Of a DNA stretch of 32,282 bases, positions 7,933 through 16,473 are shown piece by piece. The stretch covers positions 1-32,282 of the forward strand of contig JAKAQM010000017.1 of NCBI GenBank assembly GCA_021822565.1, given 5' to 3'. Below the pieces are notes generated by a model. That model was not told the origin of the DNA. It worked only from the letters and a program-made list of their open reading frames with translations, and did no database searches. This stretch comes from Actinomycetes bacterium. GTDB lineage: Bacteria; Actinomycetota; Acidimicrobiia; Acidimicrobiales; RAAP-2. The first letter of the stretch is position 1; every line of letters begins with the position of its first letter. The translations under genes were made by a program, and so were the position numbers.

Positions 7933-10335
7933 TTGGCTGAGGCCATTTCCGTGTCGGCGCCGATCAGTGGCACCGACCGGTCCATGTCGTTCGAGGCGGG
8001 CAAGCTCGCCCAGCAGGCCGATGGGGCCGTCGTGGCCCGCATCGGCGACACCATCGTGCTCGCGACCGTCGTCGCCGCGAGGTCGGTGCGGGAGGGGACG
8101 GACTTCTTCCCCCTCACCGTCGACATCGAAGAGCGTGCGTACGCAGCGGGCAAGATCCCCGGATCCTTCTTCCGGCGGGAGGGCAAGGCGTCGGACCAGG
8201 CGATCCTCACCTGCCGACTCATCGACCGCCCGCTCAGGCCGTCGTTCCCGAAGGGGTTCAGGAACGAGGTCCACGTCGTCGGGACCGTGTTCGGCGCCGA
8301 CCAGGTCAACCCCCACGACGTGCTCGCGATCAACGCGGCGTCGGCGGCGCTGATGATCTCGGGCATCCCCTTCGACGGACCGATCGGAGCGGTGCGGATC
8401 GCCTACTCGACCGACGGGACCTGGATCCCGCATCCGAGCTTCCAGGAGGGCGACGAGTCGACGTTCGAACTGGTCGTCGCCGGGCGCGCACTCTCCGAGG
8501 AGCCTGACGCCGAGGTGGCGATCATGATGGTCGAGGCTGGCGGCACCGAGCGCTCCTGGCAGTTCTACGAGACAGGCGCGCCGAAGGTCACCGAAGAGGT
8601 CCTGGCTGGCGGGCTCGAGGCGGCGAAGACGTGGATCCGCGAGTCGGTGAACCTCCAACGCGAGCTCGTCGCCCGCTTCGTGGAGGCACGTGGCCCGATC
8701 GAGCCGGTCCCGTTCTCGACGTTCACCGACTATGGCGACGACGTGTGGGAGCGCGTGCAGGCGACGGCCGCAGAGCGCGTCGAAAAGGTGGTCCGGATCG
8801 CCGACAAGGCGGCGCGCAACCTCGAGACCGAGAACGTCACGTCCTCGGTCCTCGCCGAGCTCGCCGAGGAGCTTCCCGGTCGCGAGCGGGAGATCGTTGC
8901 CGCGGTGCGCGCGCTCAACAAGAAGCTCGTGCGCAAGCGCATCGTGGAAGAGGGCATGCGGATCGACGGGCGCACCACCTCCGAGATCCGGCCGCTGTCC
9001 GCCGAGATCGACCTCTTCCCGACCGCGCACGGGTCTTCGCTCTTCCAGCGCGGCGAGACCCAGGTGCTCAACGTCTGCACCCTCGGAATGCCACGCATGG
9101 ACCAGATGCTCGACACCATCACGCCGGACGAGTCCAAGCGCTACATGCACCATTACAACTTCCCGCCGTACTCGACCGGCGAGACGGGCTTCATGCGGGG
9201 ACCCAAGCGCAGGGAGATCGGCCACGGATTGCTCGCGGAGCGCGCGCTCCTCCCGGTGATCCCGCCGAAGGAGGAATTCCCCTACGCGCTGCGGCTCGTG
9301 TCCGACGTGCTGTCGTCGAACGGGTCGACCTCGATGGCGTCGGTGTGCGCGTCCACCCTCTCGCTCATGGCGGCGGGTGTGCCGATCGAAGCGCCGGTGG
9401 CAGGCATCGCGATGGGTCTCGTGCACGAAGAGGAGCGCTACGTCACCCTCACCGACATCCTGGGCGCCGAGGACGCGTTCGGCGACATGGACTTCAAGGT
9501 GGCGGGCACCGCAGACGCGGTGACCGCTCTGCAGCTGGACACCAAGATCGACGGGCTTCCTGCCGACGTGCTGGCGCAGGCGCTGCTCCAGGCGAAGGAG
9601 GCACGACTCGCGATCCTCGAGGTGATGCACCGCTGCATCGCCGAGCCGCGCGATCACGTGGCGGCCGGCGCGCCCAAGATCGTGTCCATGGAGATCCCGA
9701 TCGACAAGATCGGTGAGGTGATCGGCCCCAAGGGCAAGATCATCAACACGCTCCAGCAGGAGACCGGTGCCGACATCTCCGTGGACGACGACGGCGTGGT
9801 CGGCACCGTCACGATCGGCGCCAAGGACGGCAAGGCCGTCGAAGAGGCGCGGCGACGCATCGCGCTCATCCTCACACCGCCGACCGCCGAAGTGGGCGCC
9901 GTGTACACGGGCAAGGTCGTGAACCTCACCAAGTTCGGCGCCTTCGTGAACATCCTCCCCGGGCGCGACGGCCTCCTGCACATCTCCAAGCTGTCCCCGC
10001 TCGCCGGAGGAAAGCGGGTCCAGCAGGCCGAGGACGTCTTGACCCTCGGCCAGCCCGTCGAGGTCCGGGTGGACGACATCGACCCCCAGGGCAAGGTGTC
10101 GCTCTCGCTCGTCGGTGAGCCTGGTGAGCGCGGTGACGGCGCGGACCACGACGGCGGGTCTCGCGGCACGGGGCAGGTCCCCGCACGCGTGTCGTTCGAG
10201 GACGCGTTCGAAGCGGAGCTCGTGGCCGACCTCGGAGACCTGGGTCCCGTGGCGCCGGCGCCCCCACGGGGTGGGGACGCAGGGCAAGGCGGCGACCGCC
10301 GTGGGGGCGGACGCCGTCGCCAGCGGCGCCGGTGA
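7933..10335 (+). CDS. pnp: Polyribonucleotide nucleotidyltransferase (PNPase)
   Basis: PNPase degrades RNA phosphorolytically from the 3' end and can also add 3' tails. The product is 800 residues. The TTG start at 7933 is set by the best Shine-Dalgarno in the window, AAAGGAG at 7921-7927, five bases upstream. Parts: the first RNase PH domain (about 10-150), an all-helical linker, and a second RNase PH domain with SDVLSSNGSTSMASVCA and GDMDFKVAGT. Asp514 and Asp520 match the catalytic acidic pair known from E. coli. Then come a KH domain (about 585-645, IGEVIGPKGKIINTL) and an S1 domain (about 655-725, GKVVNLTKFGAFVNILPGRDGLLHIS). A tail of about 70 residues ends in a Gly/Arg-rich stretch. 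The stop overlaps the next start (GTGA). Confidence 0.97.
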   Translation: MAEAISVSAPISGTDRSMSFEAGKLAQQADGAVVARIGDTIVLATVVAARSVREGTDFFPLTVDIEERAYAAGKIPGSFFRREGKASDQAILTCRLIDRPLRPSFPKGFRNEVHVVGTVFGADQVNPHDVLAINAASAALMISGIPFDGPIGAVRIAYSTDGTWIPHPSFQEGDESTFELVVAGRALSEEPDAEVAIMMVEAGGTERSWQFYETGAPKVTEEVLAGGLEAAKTWIRESVNLQRELVARFVEARGPIEPVPFSTFTDYGDDVWERVQATAAERVEKVVRIADKAARNLETENVTSSVLAELAEELPGREREIVAAVRALNKKLVRKRIVEEGMRIDGRTTSEIRPLSAEIDLFPTAHGSSLFQRGETQVLNVCTLGMPRMDQMLDTITPDESKRYMHHYNFPPYSTGETGFMRGPKRREIGHGLLAERALLPVIPPKEEFPYALRLVSDVLSSNGSTSMASVCASTLSLMAAGVPIEAPVAGIAMGLVHEEERYVTLTDILGAEDAFGDMDFKVAGTADAVTALQLDTKIDGLPADVLAQALLQAKEARLAILEVMHRCIAEPRDHVAAGAPKIVSMEIPIDKIGEVIGPKGKIINTLQQETGADISVDDDGVVGTVTIGAKDGKAVEEARRRIALILTPPTAEVGAVYTGKVVNLTKFGAFVNILPGRDGLLHISKLSPLAGGKRVQQAEDVLTLGQPVEVRVDDIDPQGKVSLSLVGEPGERGDGADHDGGSRGTGQVPARVSFEDAFEAELVADLGDLGPVAPAPPRGGDAGQGGDRRGGGRRRQRRR

Positions 10336-11618
10336 ACACACCCACCGGCGCGGTCCACAGCGAGCGCCTCGCGTCGGGGGCTCGCCTCGCGACCGAGACG
10401 ATGCCGGGCGTGCGGTCGGTCGCGATCGGCTTCTGGGTCGGCACGGGCTCACGCGACGAACCGGACCGTCTTGCGGGCGCGTCCCACTTCCTCGAGCACC
10501 TCTTGTTCAAGGGCACGCCGGCTCGGCCGGCCGCCGCGATCGCCGAGGCGCTCGATGAGGTCGGCGGCGACTGCAACGCGTTCACCACGAAGGAGTACAC
10601 GGCCTTCTACGTGCGGCTGCTCTCCGAGCATCTCCGTCTCGGGCTCGACATCCTCGGGGACATCATGGACGACCCGTCGCTCGCCGAGCACGACGTCGAC
10701 GCCGAGCGGACCGTGATCCTCGACGAGATCCTGATGCACGCCGACGAGCCCTCGGACCTCGCAGCCGAGATGGCGATGTCCGCGCTCTTCCCCGGTCACC
10801 CGCTCGGCCGCGACACGCTCGGCACCTCCGAGAGCGTCGGCGCGACCACCGCGTCGGAGATCCGGGGCTTCTTCGCGGAGCACTACCGGCCCGGCAACGT
10901 CGTGGTCGCCGTCGCGGGGGACTGCCGCCACGAAGAGGTGGCGGCGGCTCTCGAGACCCGGTTCGCCGCGCGTCCCGGCGGCGGCGCGCCGGTCCGTGCG
11001 CCGGTGACCCACGACGTCGACCCTCTGGTCGTGGTCCGGCGTCAGACCGAGCAGGCGCATCTGGTGATCGGGATGCGGTCGGCGTCGCGCTTCGACGACG
11101 CGCGCTGGCCGCTGGCGGTGCTGAACGTCGTGCTCGGCGGGGGTCTGTCGAGCCGGCTCTTCCAGAAGGTGCGGGAGCAACGCGGTCTGGCCTACTCCAT
11201 CTGGTCCGAGCGCAACGGCTTCTACGACACCGGGTGCACCACCGTGTCCGTGGGCACTGCGCCCGAGCACGTCGACGAGGTGCTCGAGATCGTGACCGGC
11301 GAGATCGAGGAGCTTGCCGCGAACGGCATCACGGCACGTGAGCTCGACGTGGCGAAGGGCAACCTGCGATCCGAGACCCTGCTGTCGTGCGAGGACTCCG
11401 GAGCGAGGATGAGCCGCCTCGGCACGTCCGTCCTCCTCTACGACCGCGTGTGGACGATCGACGACGCTCTGGCGCGCATCGACGCCGTCGACCTCGACGC
11501 GGTGCACGAAGTGGCGCGCTCGCTCGCGGCGGCGCCCCGCACCTTGGCAGCGGTGGGACCGTTCGACGCCGATGCGTTCGACGGCACCGCGCTGAGGCTG
11601 GCGGGTCGAGCCGCCTGA
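10332..11618 (+). CDS. M16-family zinc metallopeptidase (PqqL/MPP-like)
   Basis: This is a predicted pitrilysin-family (M16) peptidase of 428 residues. Homologues commonly lie directly downstream of pnp in actinobacteria, and here the GTG start overlaps the pnp stop. The inverted zinc motif HFLEH spans residues 52-56. The third ligand is probably Glu132, in the VILDEI segment about 76 residues further on. Other family features are GGDCNAFTTKEYTAFY, the HPLGRDTLGT segment and the second-domain motif GGGLSSRLFQKVREQRGLAYSI. The length fits the one-chain, two-domain bacterial form that works as a homodimer or with an inactive partner. No signal peptide is seen, so it is likely cytoplasmic. The substrate is unknown. 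Confidence 0.93.
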   Translation: MNTPTGAVHSERLASGARLATETMPGVRSVAIGFWVGTGSRDEPDRLAGASHFLEHLLFKGTPARPAAAIAEALDEVGGDCNAFTTKEYTAFYVRLLSEHLRLGLDILGDIMDDPSLAEHDVDAERTVILDEILMHADEPSDLAAEMAMSALFPGHPLGRDTLGTSESVGATTASEIRGFFAEHYRPGNVVVAVAGDCRHEEVAAALETRFAARPGGGAPVRAPVTHDVDPLVVVRRQTEQAHLVIGMRSASRFDDARWPLAVLNVVLGGGLSSRLFQKVREQRGLAYSIWSERNGFYDTGCTTVSVGTAPEHVDEVLEIVTGEIEELAANGITARELDVAKGNLRSETLLSCEDSGARMSRLGTSVLLYDRVWTIDDALARIDAVDLDAVHEVARSLAAAPRTLAAVGPFDADAFDGTALRLAGRAA

Positions 11619-11622
11619 GCGG

Positions 11623-11667
11623 GACGGCGGGCAGGCGTCGCGGCGTGCCCGAGGGCGTGCCGCCGTC
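11623..11667 (+). terminator. Weak inverted repeat after the M16 peptidase gene
   Basis: GACGGCGG (11623-11630) pairs with CCGCCGTC (11660-11667), starting 5 bases after the peptidase stop. The loop is long (29 bases) but contains a smaller GCCC/GGGC pair. No T-run follows. The candidate start codons GTG 11645 and GTG 11657 of the next gene lie inside the loop, so the structure could hinder translation from them. Confidence 0.3.
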
Positions 11668-14600
11668 TCGGCAAGGCTGGACCGGGGGAACGGGCGCCGA
11701 CGCGGGCGGGCGGGTCGGGCGCAGCCGAGTGTCCACTGGGCCGGCGTCGGGCGGTCGCTGGCGCGAGGCGATCGCCGCCGGCGGTTCGGGATCCCGGGTC
11801 GAGCGAGGAGCGACCGCGTCGGGGTCTGGGCGGGGCAGCGCTCGCGCGGTGCCTGCCCGGCTGTGGGCGTGGCTCGGCTCCCCCGACGGGCGCGCGGTCG
11901 GGGTGCTCGTGGTCCTCCCGGTGCTCTTCTTCGCTGTGCCCGCGGCGCTGGGCCATCCCGCGATCACCGGGGACAACCTGATCCAGAACTTCCCGCTGCG
12001 CGTTCTGACCGGCCGTCAGCTCCGCCAGGGGCATCTCCCGCTGTGGAACCCTCTCATCTGGTCGGGAACGCCGCTGCTCGGCGGGTTGAACTCGGGTTCG
12101 TTCTATCCGTTCACGTTCTTCTTCGCAGTCCTTGCGCCGGTCGCCGCCTTCGTCGTCAACCTCTTGGGGGTCTACTGGGCGGGCGGTCTCGGCATGTACG
12201 CGCTCTGCCGGCGGTACGGCCTGCGCCCTGTGGCGAGCTTCGTCGGAGCGCTCACCTTCGCGTTCTCCGGCGCCATGTCGGGCCAGCTCGTCCACATCGC
12301 GGTGATCCAGGGCATGAGCTGGATGCCGCTGCTGGTCCTCGCCGAGCTCGAGCTGTCATGGGTGGTCTTCGGCACGGGTCCGGCCACGTCCGCCAGATCC
12401 GCCACGGCGCCGGTCCCCGGCACGGTCTCGGGTCCGGCCACATCCGCCAGATCCGCCACGGCGCCGGTCCCCGGCACGGTCTCGGGACCGGCCGCAGCAC
12501 CGACCAACGGCACATCGGGCGTCGCGCCGCGCGTCGAGGGAGGCCGCCGGCGCTCCCCGTGGCCCTGGGTCGCGCTGCTCGCCCTCATGGTCGGCCTCGA
12601 GGCGCTCACCGGGGAGCCCCGGTCCATGGTCGAGACCGAGGTGGTCGGCGCCGTGGTGGCGGCCTGGGTCGTCCTGCGCCGCTACGGGCCGAGACGGGTG
12701 ACCTTCGCCAAGCGCCTGCGCTTCTGCGGCTACGCCGTGCTCGCCGGTGTATGGGGCGTCGCGCTCGCCGCCGCGGAGCTCGGTCCGGGATGGACGTTCA
12801 TCAAGGCGTCCCAGCGTGCGGTCGAGACGTACCAGTACTTCGGCTCCGGCTCGCTGCACGTGAGGTGGTCGCTGCTCCTCCTCGTCCCCGACCTCTTCGG
12901 CGGTGCCGGCCACTTCGGCTCCGTGAGCTACTTCAACCGCTACAACCTCCCCGAGGTGACGTCCTACGTGGGCATGCTGCCGCTCGGCGCGGCGCTCGCC
13001 CTCCTCGTGCGATCGTTCGGTCGAAGGCGTGCGGCTCGCTCGAGCGACTGGGGCCTCTGGCTCGCGCTCGGGGCCCTGGGACTCCTGCTCACGTGGGGGT
13101 CGTTCACCCCTCTCGGCCACATCTGGGCAGCGGTCCCTCTGCTCGGCAAGACGCGCCTGCAGAGCCGCAACGTCGAGATCGTCGACCTCTCGCTCGCCGT
13201 CCTCTTCGCCTTCTGGGCCGACCGTGCGCTCACCGAGCGCACTGCGCCCGCTCGCGCTGGCCGCGGCGCAGGTGGCGCACGTGGCGCACGTGCTGCCGCG
13301 CCTTCCCGCGCCTCGGACAGGCCGCGGGACTGGAGAGCCTGGCTGCCCGCGGTCCCCGCAGCTGCAGCGGTCGTCGTGTGCGCGATCACGCTCGCCGCGC
13401 CGATCCCGGTCGAGGAATGGCTGCACGCCACGGCGTCGGGGGCTGCGCTCGCTCGGGGCCTGTGGCCGTGGTTTCTGGCCCAAGCCGTGGTCGCGGGCGC
13501 CATCGTCGTGCTCGTCGCCCGATGGCGCCGGCTCGGCGCCCCCACGCGACGGCGCGCGCTCGTGGCGGTGGTGGTCGCCGACCTCGCCTTCTTCGCGCTG
13601 GCGACGTCGACAGCGATCGCGCCCCCCGCGGCCACACTCGAGCCGTCCCATGCCGCGGCCGCAGCAGTGCTCGGGACGAGCGGGCGTTTCGCCATCGTCG
13701 ACACGACAGTCTCGCACCTCGCCACACTGAGCTCCGTCGGGCAGCCAGACCTGAACGTGTTCACGGGGCTGCCGAGCGTCCAGGGGTACGGGTCGATCGT
13801 CTCGAACAGCTATGGCGCCCCCACCGGCTCGCACCGTCTGGACACCGTGAGCCCCTGCGCGCTCGCGACGGGCACGTTCGGACCGCTGCGCCTCTCGACC
13901 ATGCTCGTGTCGGCGGGGGACCTCGCGGTGGGCACGAGGGCGGTGGGACCGGTGTCCCAAGCGCCGCCGGCGCCATGTCCGGGGGCGCCTCGACCTGGGA
14001 GCGCGCACCGGCGCACCTTCTACCTCGGCCGGCTGGTCACCTTGGGGTCGGCGACACTCGCGGTGACCGGGAGCGCGGCGCCCGTCGGCACCGGGAGCGC
14101 GGCGCCCGTCGGCACCGGGAGCGCGGCGCCCGTCGGCACGCCGAAGGTCGGCATCGTGACCGCCGACGGCGCGACGCGGTGGCCGGCTGAGCGCGTGCGC
14201 CCGACGCCGACGGGATGGGCGGTCGGGTTCCGCCGTCCGCAGATCGCTGCGGGCATCGTGGTCGAGGGGCCCGCTCGAGAGATCGCCGACACGTCCACGC
14301 TCCAAGGCGCTCGCGGGGGGCGTTGGGTGCTGGACGGGATGGTGCAGGACGCCATGGACACCTCCACGTGGCGGTTCACCGGCACGCTGGACGGCGGCTT
14401 GGGGATCTTCCGGCGCACGACGCCGGTGCGCCCGCCGGTGTGGCTCGCCACTCCGGTCCCGGGCTCCTCGGTCAAGCAGGTCGCAGCCCCGGACTGGGGT
14501 GGTGCGGTCCTGCACGTCGTCGCGACCCGACCCGTCACGGTCGTGTGGAGCGAGGCGTACCTCGCGGGCTGGCACGCGACGCTCACGCCGTCCGGGGGCG

Positions 14601-14905
14601 CGGCGGCTCCGGGTGCGCAGCGCACGGGCACCCGGCCGATGGCGCTCGCCGTACGTCCCCACGGCCTGATCCAGTCCGTCCGGGTGCCTGAAGGCAGGTG
14701 GGTGCTCACGTTCCACTTCCGTCCGAAGCTCCTCACGCTCGGGATCGCGGGGTCCTTTGCGGCTGTTGCGGGATTTCTCGCGCTCCTCGCGGCGGCGATC
14801 GTGAATTTCCGACGCAGGCGGCGGGCTCCTCTGGCGGGTGCGGCGCTCGGAGCGCCCGGCTCGGGGGACGGCGGGCTCCCTGGCATGCGCGACTCGGGCC
14901 GGTAG
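11645..14905 (+). CDS. Large multi-pass membrane protein, YfhO-like
   Basis: This predicted polytopic membrane protein of up to 1086 residues resembles the YfhO family. Those proteins have a glycosyltransferase-C-like membrane domain, and some are linked to lipoteichoic-acid or other envelope glycosylation. The first membrane segment starts near residue 79 (VGVLVVLPVLFFAVPAAL). The motif QGHLPLWNPLIWSGTPLLGG in the first outside loop is typical of the family. About eleven hydrophobic segments follow, then a soluble C-terminal half and a last membrane segment (LLTLGIAGSFAAVAGFLALLAAAI) with a basic tail. Two in-frame repeats interrupt it (12377-12484, 14066-14137). The start is uncertain: GTG 11645, 11657, 11729 and 11849 are all possible, and only the last lies immediately before the first membrane segment. 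The substrate is unknown. Confidence 0.8.
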   Translation: MPEGVPPSRQGWTGGTGADAGGRVGRSRVSTGPASGGRWREAIAAGGSGSRVERGATASGSGRGSARAVPARLWAWLGSPDGRAVGVLVVLPVLFFAVPAALGHPAITGDNLIQNFPLRVLTGRQLRQGHLPLWNPLIWSGTPLLGGLNSGSFYPFTFFFAVLAPVAAFVVNLLGVYWAGGLGMYALCRRYGLRPVASFVGALTFAFSGAMSGQLVHIAVIQGMSWMPLLVLAELELSWVVFGTGPATSARSATAPVPGTVSGPATSARSATAPVPGTVSGPAAAPTNGTSGVAPRVEGGRRRSPWPWVALLALMVGLEALTGEPRSMVETEVVGAVVAAWVVLRRYGPRRVTFAKRLRFCGYAVLAGVWGVALAAAELGPGWTFIKASQRAVETYQYFGSGSLHVRWSLLLLVPDLFGGAGHFGSVSYFNRYNLPEVTSYVGMLPLGAALALLVRSFGRRRAARSSDWGLWLALGALGLLLTWGSFTPLGHIWAAVPLLGKTRLQSRNVEIVDLSLAVLFAFWADRALTERTAPARAGRGAGGARGARAAAPSRASDRPRDWRAWLPAVPAAAAVVVCAITLAAPIPVEEWLHATASGAALARGLWPWFLAQAVVAGAIVVLVARWRRLGAPTRRRALVAVVVADLAFFALATSTAIAPPAATLEPSHAAAAAVLGTSGRFAIVDTTVSHLATLSSVGQPDLNVFTGLPSVQGYGSIVSNSYGAPTGSHRLDTVSPCALATGTFGPLRLSTMLVSAGDLAVGTRAVGPVSQAPPAPCPGAPRPGSAHRRTFYLGRLVTLGSATLAVTGSAAPVGTGSAAPVGTGSAAPVGTPKVGIVTADGATRWPAERVRPTPTGWAVGFRRPQIAAGIVVEGPAREIADTSTLQGARGGRWVLDGMVQDAMDTSTWRFTGTLDGGLGIFRRTTPVRPPVWLATPVPGSSVKQVAAPDWGGAVLHVVATRPVTVVWSEAYLAGWHATLTPSGGAAAPGAQRTGTRPMALAVRPHGLIQSVRVPEGRWVLTFHFRPKLLTLGIAGSFAAVAGFLALLAAAIVNFRRRRRAPLAGAALGAPGSGDGGLPGMRDSGR
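12377..12484 (+). repeat. 54-bp tandem duplication in the YfhO-like gene
   Basis: Two 54-bp units (12377-12430, 12431-12484) differ at a single base and encode the 18-residue sequence GPATSARSATAPVPGTVS twice. They lie in a loop between membrane segments and keep the frame. The near-identity suggests a recent duplication. Confidence 0.95.
14066..14137 (+). repeat. 24-bp tandem repeat, three copies, in the YfhO-like gene
   Basis: Three identical 24-bp units (14066-14089, 14090-14113, 14114-14137) encode TGSAAPVG three times in the soluble C-terminal half of the protein. The frame is kept. Confidence 0.95.
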
Positions 14906-14908
14906 GGT
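14903..14908 (+). promoter_or_regulatory. Possible -10 box of a leaderless dapB promoter
   Basis: TAGGGT overlaps the stop codon of the YfhO-like gene and lies 7 bases before GTG 14916. There is no Shine-Dalgarno of convincing spacing, which fits leaderless initiation. Confidence 0.45.
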
Positions 14909-14915
14909 GGCCAGG

Positions 14916-15725
14916 GTGATCCGCGTGGGGGTCGTCGGTGGCACCGGTCGGATGGGTCGCGAGGTGTGCCGGACGGTCGAGGAGGCGCCGGACTTGGCGC
15001 TCGCAGCGATCATCGACCCGGCCGTGGAGGGGCACAGCCTTCCGGATGACTGGATGCCCGGCGTCGGGTCGAGGGCTGTCGTCTCGAGCAGCGTCGAGGG
15101 GCTCGCCGACGCGGGGGTCGACGTCGCCGTGGACTTCACGGTCGCCGACGCCGCCCGCCGCACCCTCCCGTGGCTCGCCGAGCACGGTGTCCACGCCGTC
15201 GTCGGCACCACCGGGCTCGGTCCCGAGGACCTCGCGTCGCTCAGGCGCGTGTTCAGCGATGGGCGTGCCAATGCCGTGGTCTCGCCGAACTTCGCGATTG
15301 GCGCCGTCCTCCTCATGCGGTTCTGCGAGCTCGCGGCCCCGTTCATGGACGGCGCCGAAGTGGTCGAGCTCCACCACGACGCCAAGCGCGACGCACCGTC
15401 GGGGACGGCGCTGCGCACGGCCGAACGCATCGCCGCCGCCCGCGAGCACGCGGGCGCTTCGGCGTTCCTCGACCACACGACCGAGCTGGCCCTCGACGGC
15501 GCGCGCGGGGGGTCGGGACCCGGGGGCGTCCGAGTTCACTCGGTGCGCCTTCCCGGGCTCGTCGCGCACGAAGAGGTGATGTTCGGCGCACTCGGCCAGT
15601 CGCTCACGCTGCGGCACGATTCCTACGACCGCAGGTCGTTCATGCCCGGCGTCCTGCTCGCGATCCGGCGAGTGGGTGACCTTCCGGGTGTCACGCTCGG
15701 GCTCGACGCGCTGCTCGGCATCTGA
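14916..15725 (+). CDS. dapB: 4-hydroxy-tetrahydrodipicolinate reductase DapB
   Basis: DapB reduces the DapA product to tetrahydrodipicolinate with NAD(P)H, the second step of the diaminopimelate/lysine branch. The product is 269 residues from GTG 14916. The dinucleotide-binding loop GGTGRMG is at 8-14. The catalytic segment ELHHDAKRDAPSGTA contains His153, His154 and Lys157, matching E. coli His159, His160 and Lys163. VVGTTGL and the SPNFAIGAVLL helix are also typical. Start choice: GTG 14916 places the first strand VIRVGVVGG at the normal distance and follows a TAGGGT box. The next gene is 160 bases away. dapA, its pathway partner, lies 1.8 kb downstream behind two unrelated genes. Confidence 0.97.
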   Translation: MIRVGVVGGTGRMGREVCRTVEEAPDLALAAIIDPAVEGHSLPDDWMPGVGSRAVVSSSVEGLADAGVDVAVDFTVADAARRTLPWLAEHGVHAVVGTTGLGPEDLASLRRVFSDGRANAVVSPNFAIGAVLLMRFCELAAPFMDGAEVVELHHDAKRDAPSGTALRTAERIAAAREHAGASAFLDHTTELALDGARGGSGPGGVRVHSVRLPGLVAHEEVMFGALGQSLTLRHDSYDRRSFMPGVLLAIRRVGDLPGVTLGLDALLGI

Positions 15726-15850
15726 GGGAGATCCCCGAGCGACGCCCGTTTCGAGACGTCGTGCCGCGCCGTGCTGCTCCGACCGAGCCGCCGCGTGCTG
15801 CTCTGCGACGAGATGCCGGAAGTCTGGGGCCGCGCGAGGACTTTTGGCCC

Positions 15851-15878
15851 TTGACCGCATTGACGGGCGCCGCACAAT
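15851..15878 (+). promoter_or_regulatory. Possible sigma-A-type promoter before the small membrane protein gene
   Basis: TTGACC (15851-15856) and CACAAT (15873-15878) are separated by 16 bases. This is the best -35/-10 pair in the window. The -10 box ends 6 bases before ATG 15885, so the transcript would be leaderless. The rest of the 160-base gap after dapB holds nothing recognisable. Confidence 0.5.
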
Positions 15879-15884
15879 GGATGG

Positions 15885-16316
15885 ATGTTGGACGTTGCTG
15901 CTCGCCGGCTCCTGTGGGTTTCCCTGGTCGCCCTCGCTCTCGTCGCCGCGATCCCCCTGGCTGCGCTCGTCGCGTTGGGAGTCGTGGTCCTCGGGGCTGT
16001 CGCGCTCGTCGCCGGGGTCCTGGTCGCCGTGGTGCCTCTCGCGCTGGCCCCTCTCACGTTCGCACTGGCCAATGCGGTCCTCGTCGTTGCCGCGTTCCTC
16101 GCTGCGCCTCGCCTCGCCCGTCGAAGCGGGCGCGGAGCTGGGGCCCGACCGAGCGTGACCGGGGCGGCCGCGGAGCTCGAGACGTTCGACGTCACCGTTC
16201 CCCGGCTCCAGCCGGTCCATTGCCCCTTCGCGGACTCGAATCCGTGCCCAGGGAACTGCCGGGTGTGCGTCAAGTACCGCCTGTTCCCGGGTAGCCCGGG
16301 CCGACTGGTGGCGTGA
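15885..16316 (+). CDS. Small membrane protein with a four-cysteine C-terminal motif
   Basis: I do not recognise this 143-residue protein. The ATG at 15885 lies 6 bases behind a good -35/-10 pair. Residues about 10-75 form a long Leu/Val/Ala stretch, enough for two membrane helices (roughly 12-36 and 37-74, with a Pro at 51). A basic Arg-rich stretch at 76-88 would then face the cytoplasm. The C-terminal part (about 95-143) is polar and contains Cys113, Cys121, Cys125 and Cys128, spaced C-x7-C-x3-C-x2-C, with His112 beside the first. That could bind zinc or an iron-sulfur cluster. It sits alone between dapB and another uncharacterised gene. No function can be assigned. GC bias at third codon positions supports coding. 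Confidence 0.75.
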   Translation: MLDVAARRLLWVSLVALALVAAIPLAALVALGVVVLGAVALVAGVLVAVVPLALAPLTFALANAVLVVAAFLAAPRLARRSGRGAGARPSVTGAAAELETFDVTVPRLQPVHCPFADSNPCPGNCRVCVKYRLFPGSPGRLVA

Positions 16317-16344
16317 GCGCAATGGGCCTGAGGTGCGGTTCCAT

Positions 16345-16398
16345 CTCGCCCGAGACGCCCACCTCGCCCGAGACGCCCACGTCGCCCGAGACGCCCAC
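16345..16398 (+). repeat. 18-bp tandem repeat, three copies
   Basis: Units at 16345-16362, 16363-16380 and 16381-16398 (CTCGCCCGAGACGCCCAC, third copy starting with G) are followed by a degenerate partial copy. They lie between two genes or, if the next gene starts at GTG 16333, inside its 5' end, where they would encode LARDAH repeats. Confidence 0.9.
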
Positions 16399-16473
16399 CT
16401 CGCCCACGTCGCTTACGTCGCCGAGCCCCGAGGGGCTTTCGACGGTGGCGGCGAAGCTGGAGGCCTTCCTGCC

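Noticed and set aside
7579-10452. Minus-strand open frame of more than 900 codons opposite rpsO and pnp
   Set aside because: It mirrors the highly conserved PNPase and S15 coding sequence and has no family resemblance of its own, so it is a composition artefact.
12356-15478. Long minus-strand open frame (over 1000 codons) opposite the YfhO-like and dapB genes
   Set aside because: Its translation is Arg/Gly/Ala-rich with no recognisable domain, it covers two well-supported + strand genes, and such antisense frames are expected in very G+C-rich DNA where stop codons are rare.
16345-16420. Regular repeats that might be a CRISPR array
   Set aside because: The units are directly abutting 18-bp copies without spacers, so this is a simple tandem repeat. 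The same holds for the repeats at 25211, 28551 and 31127.
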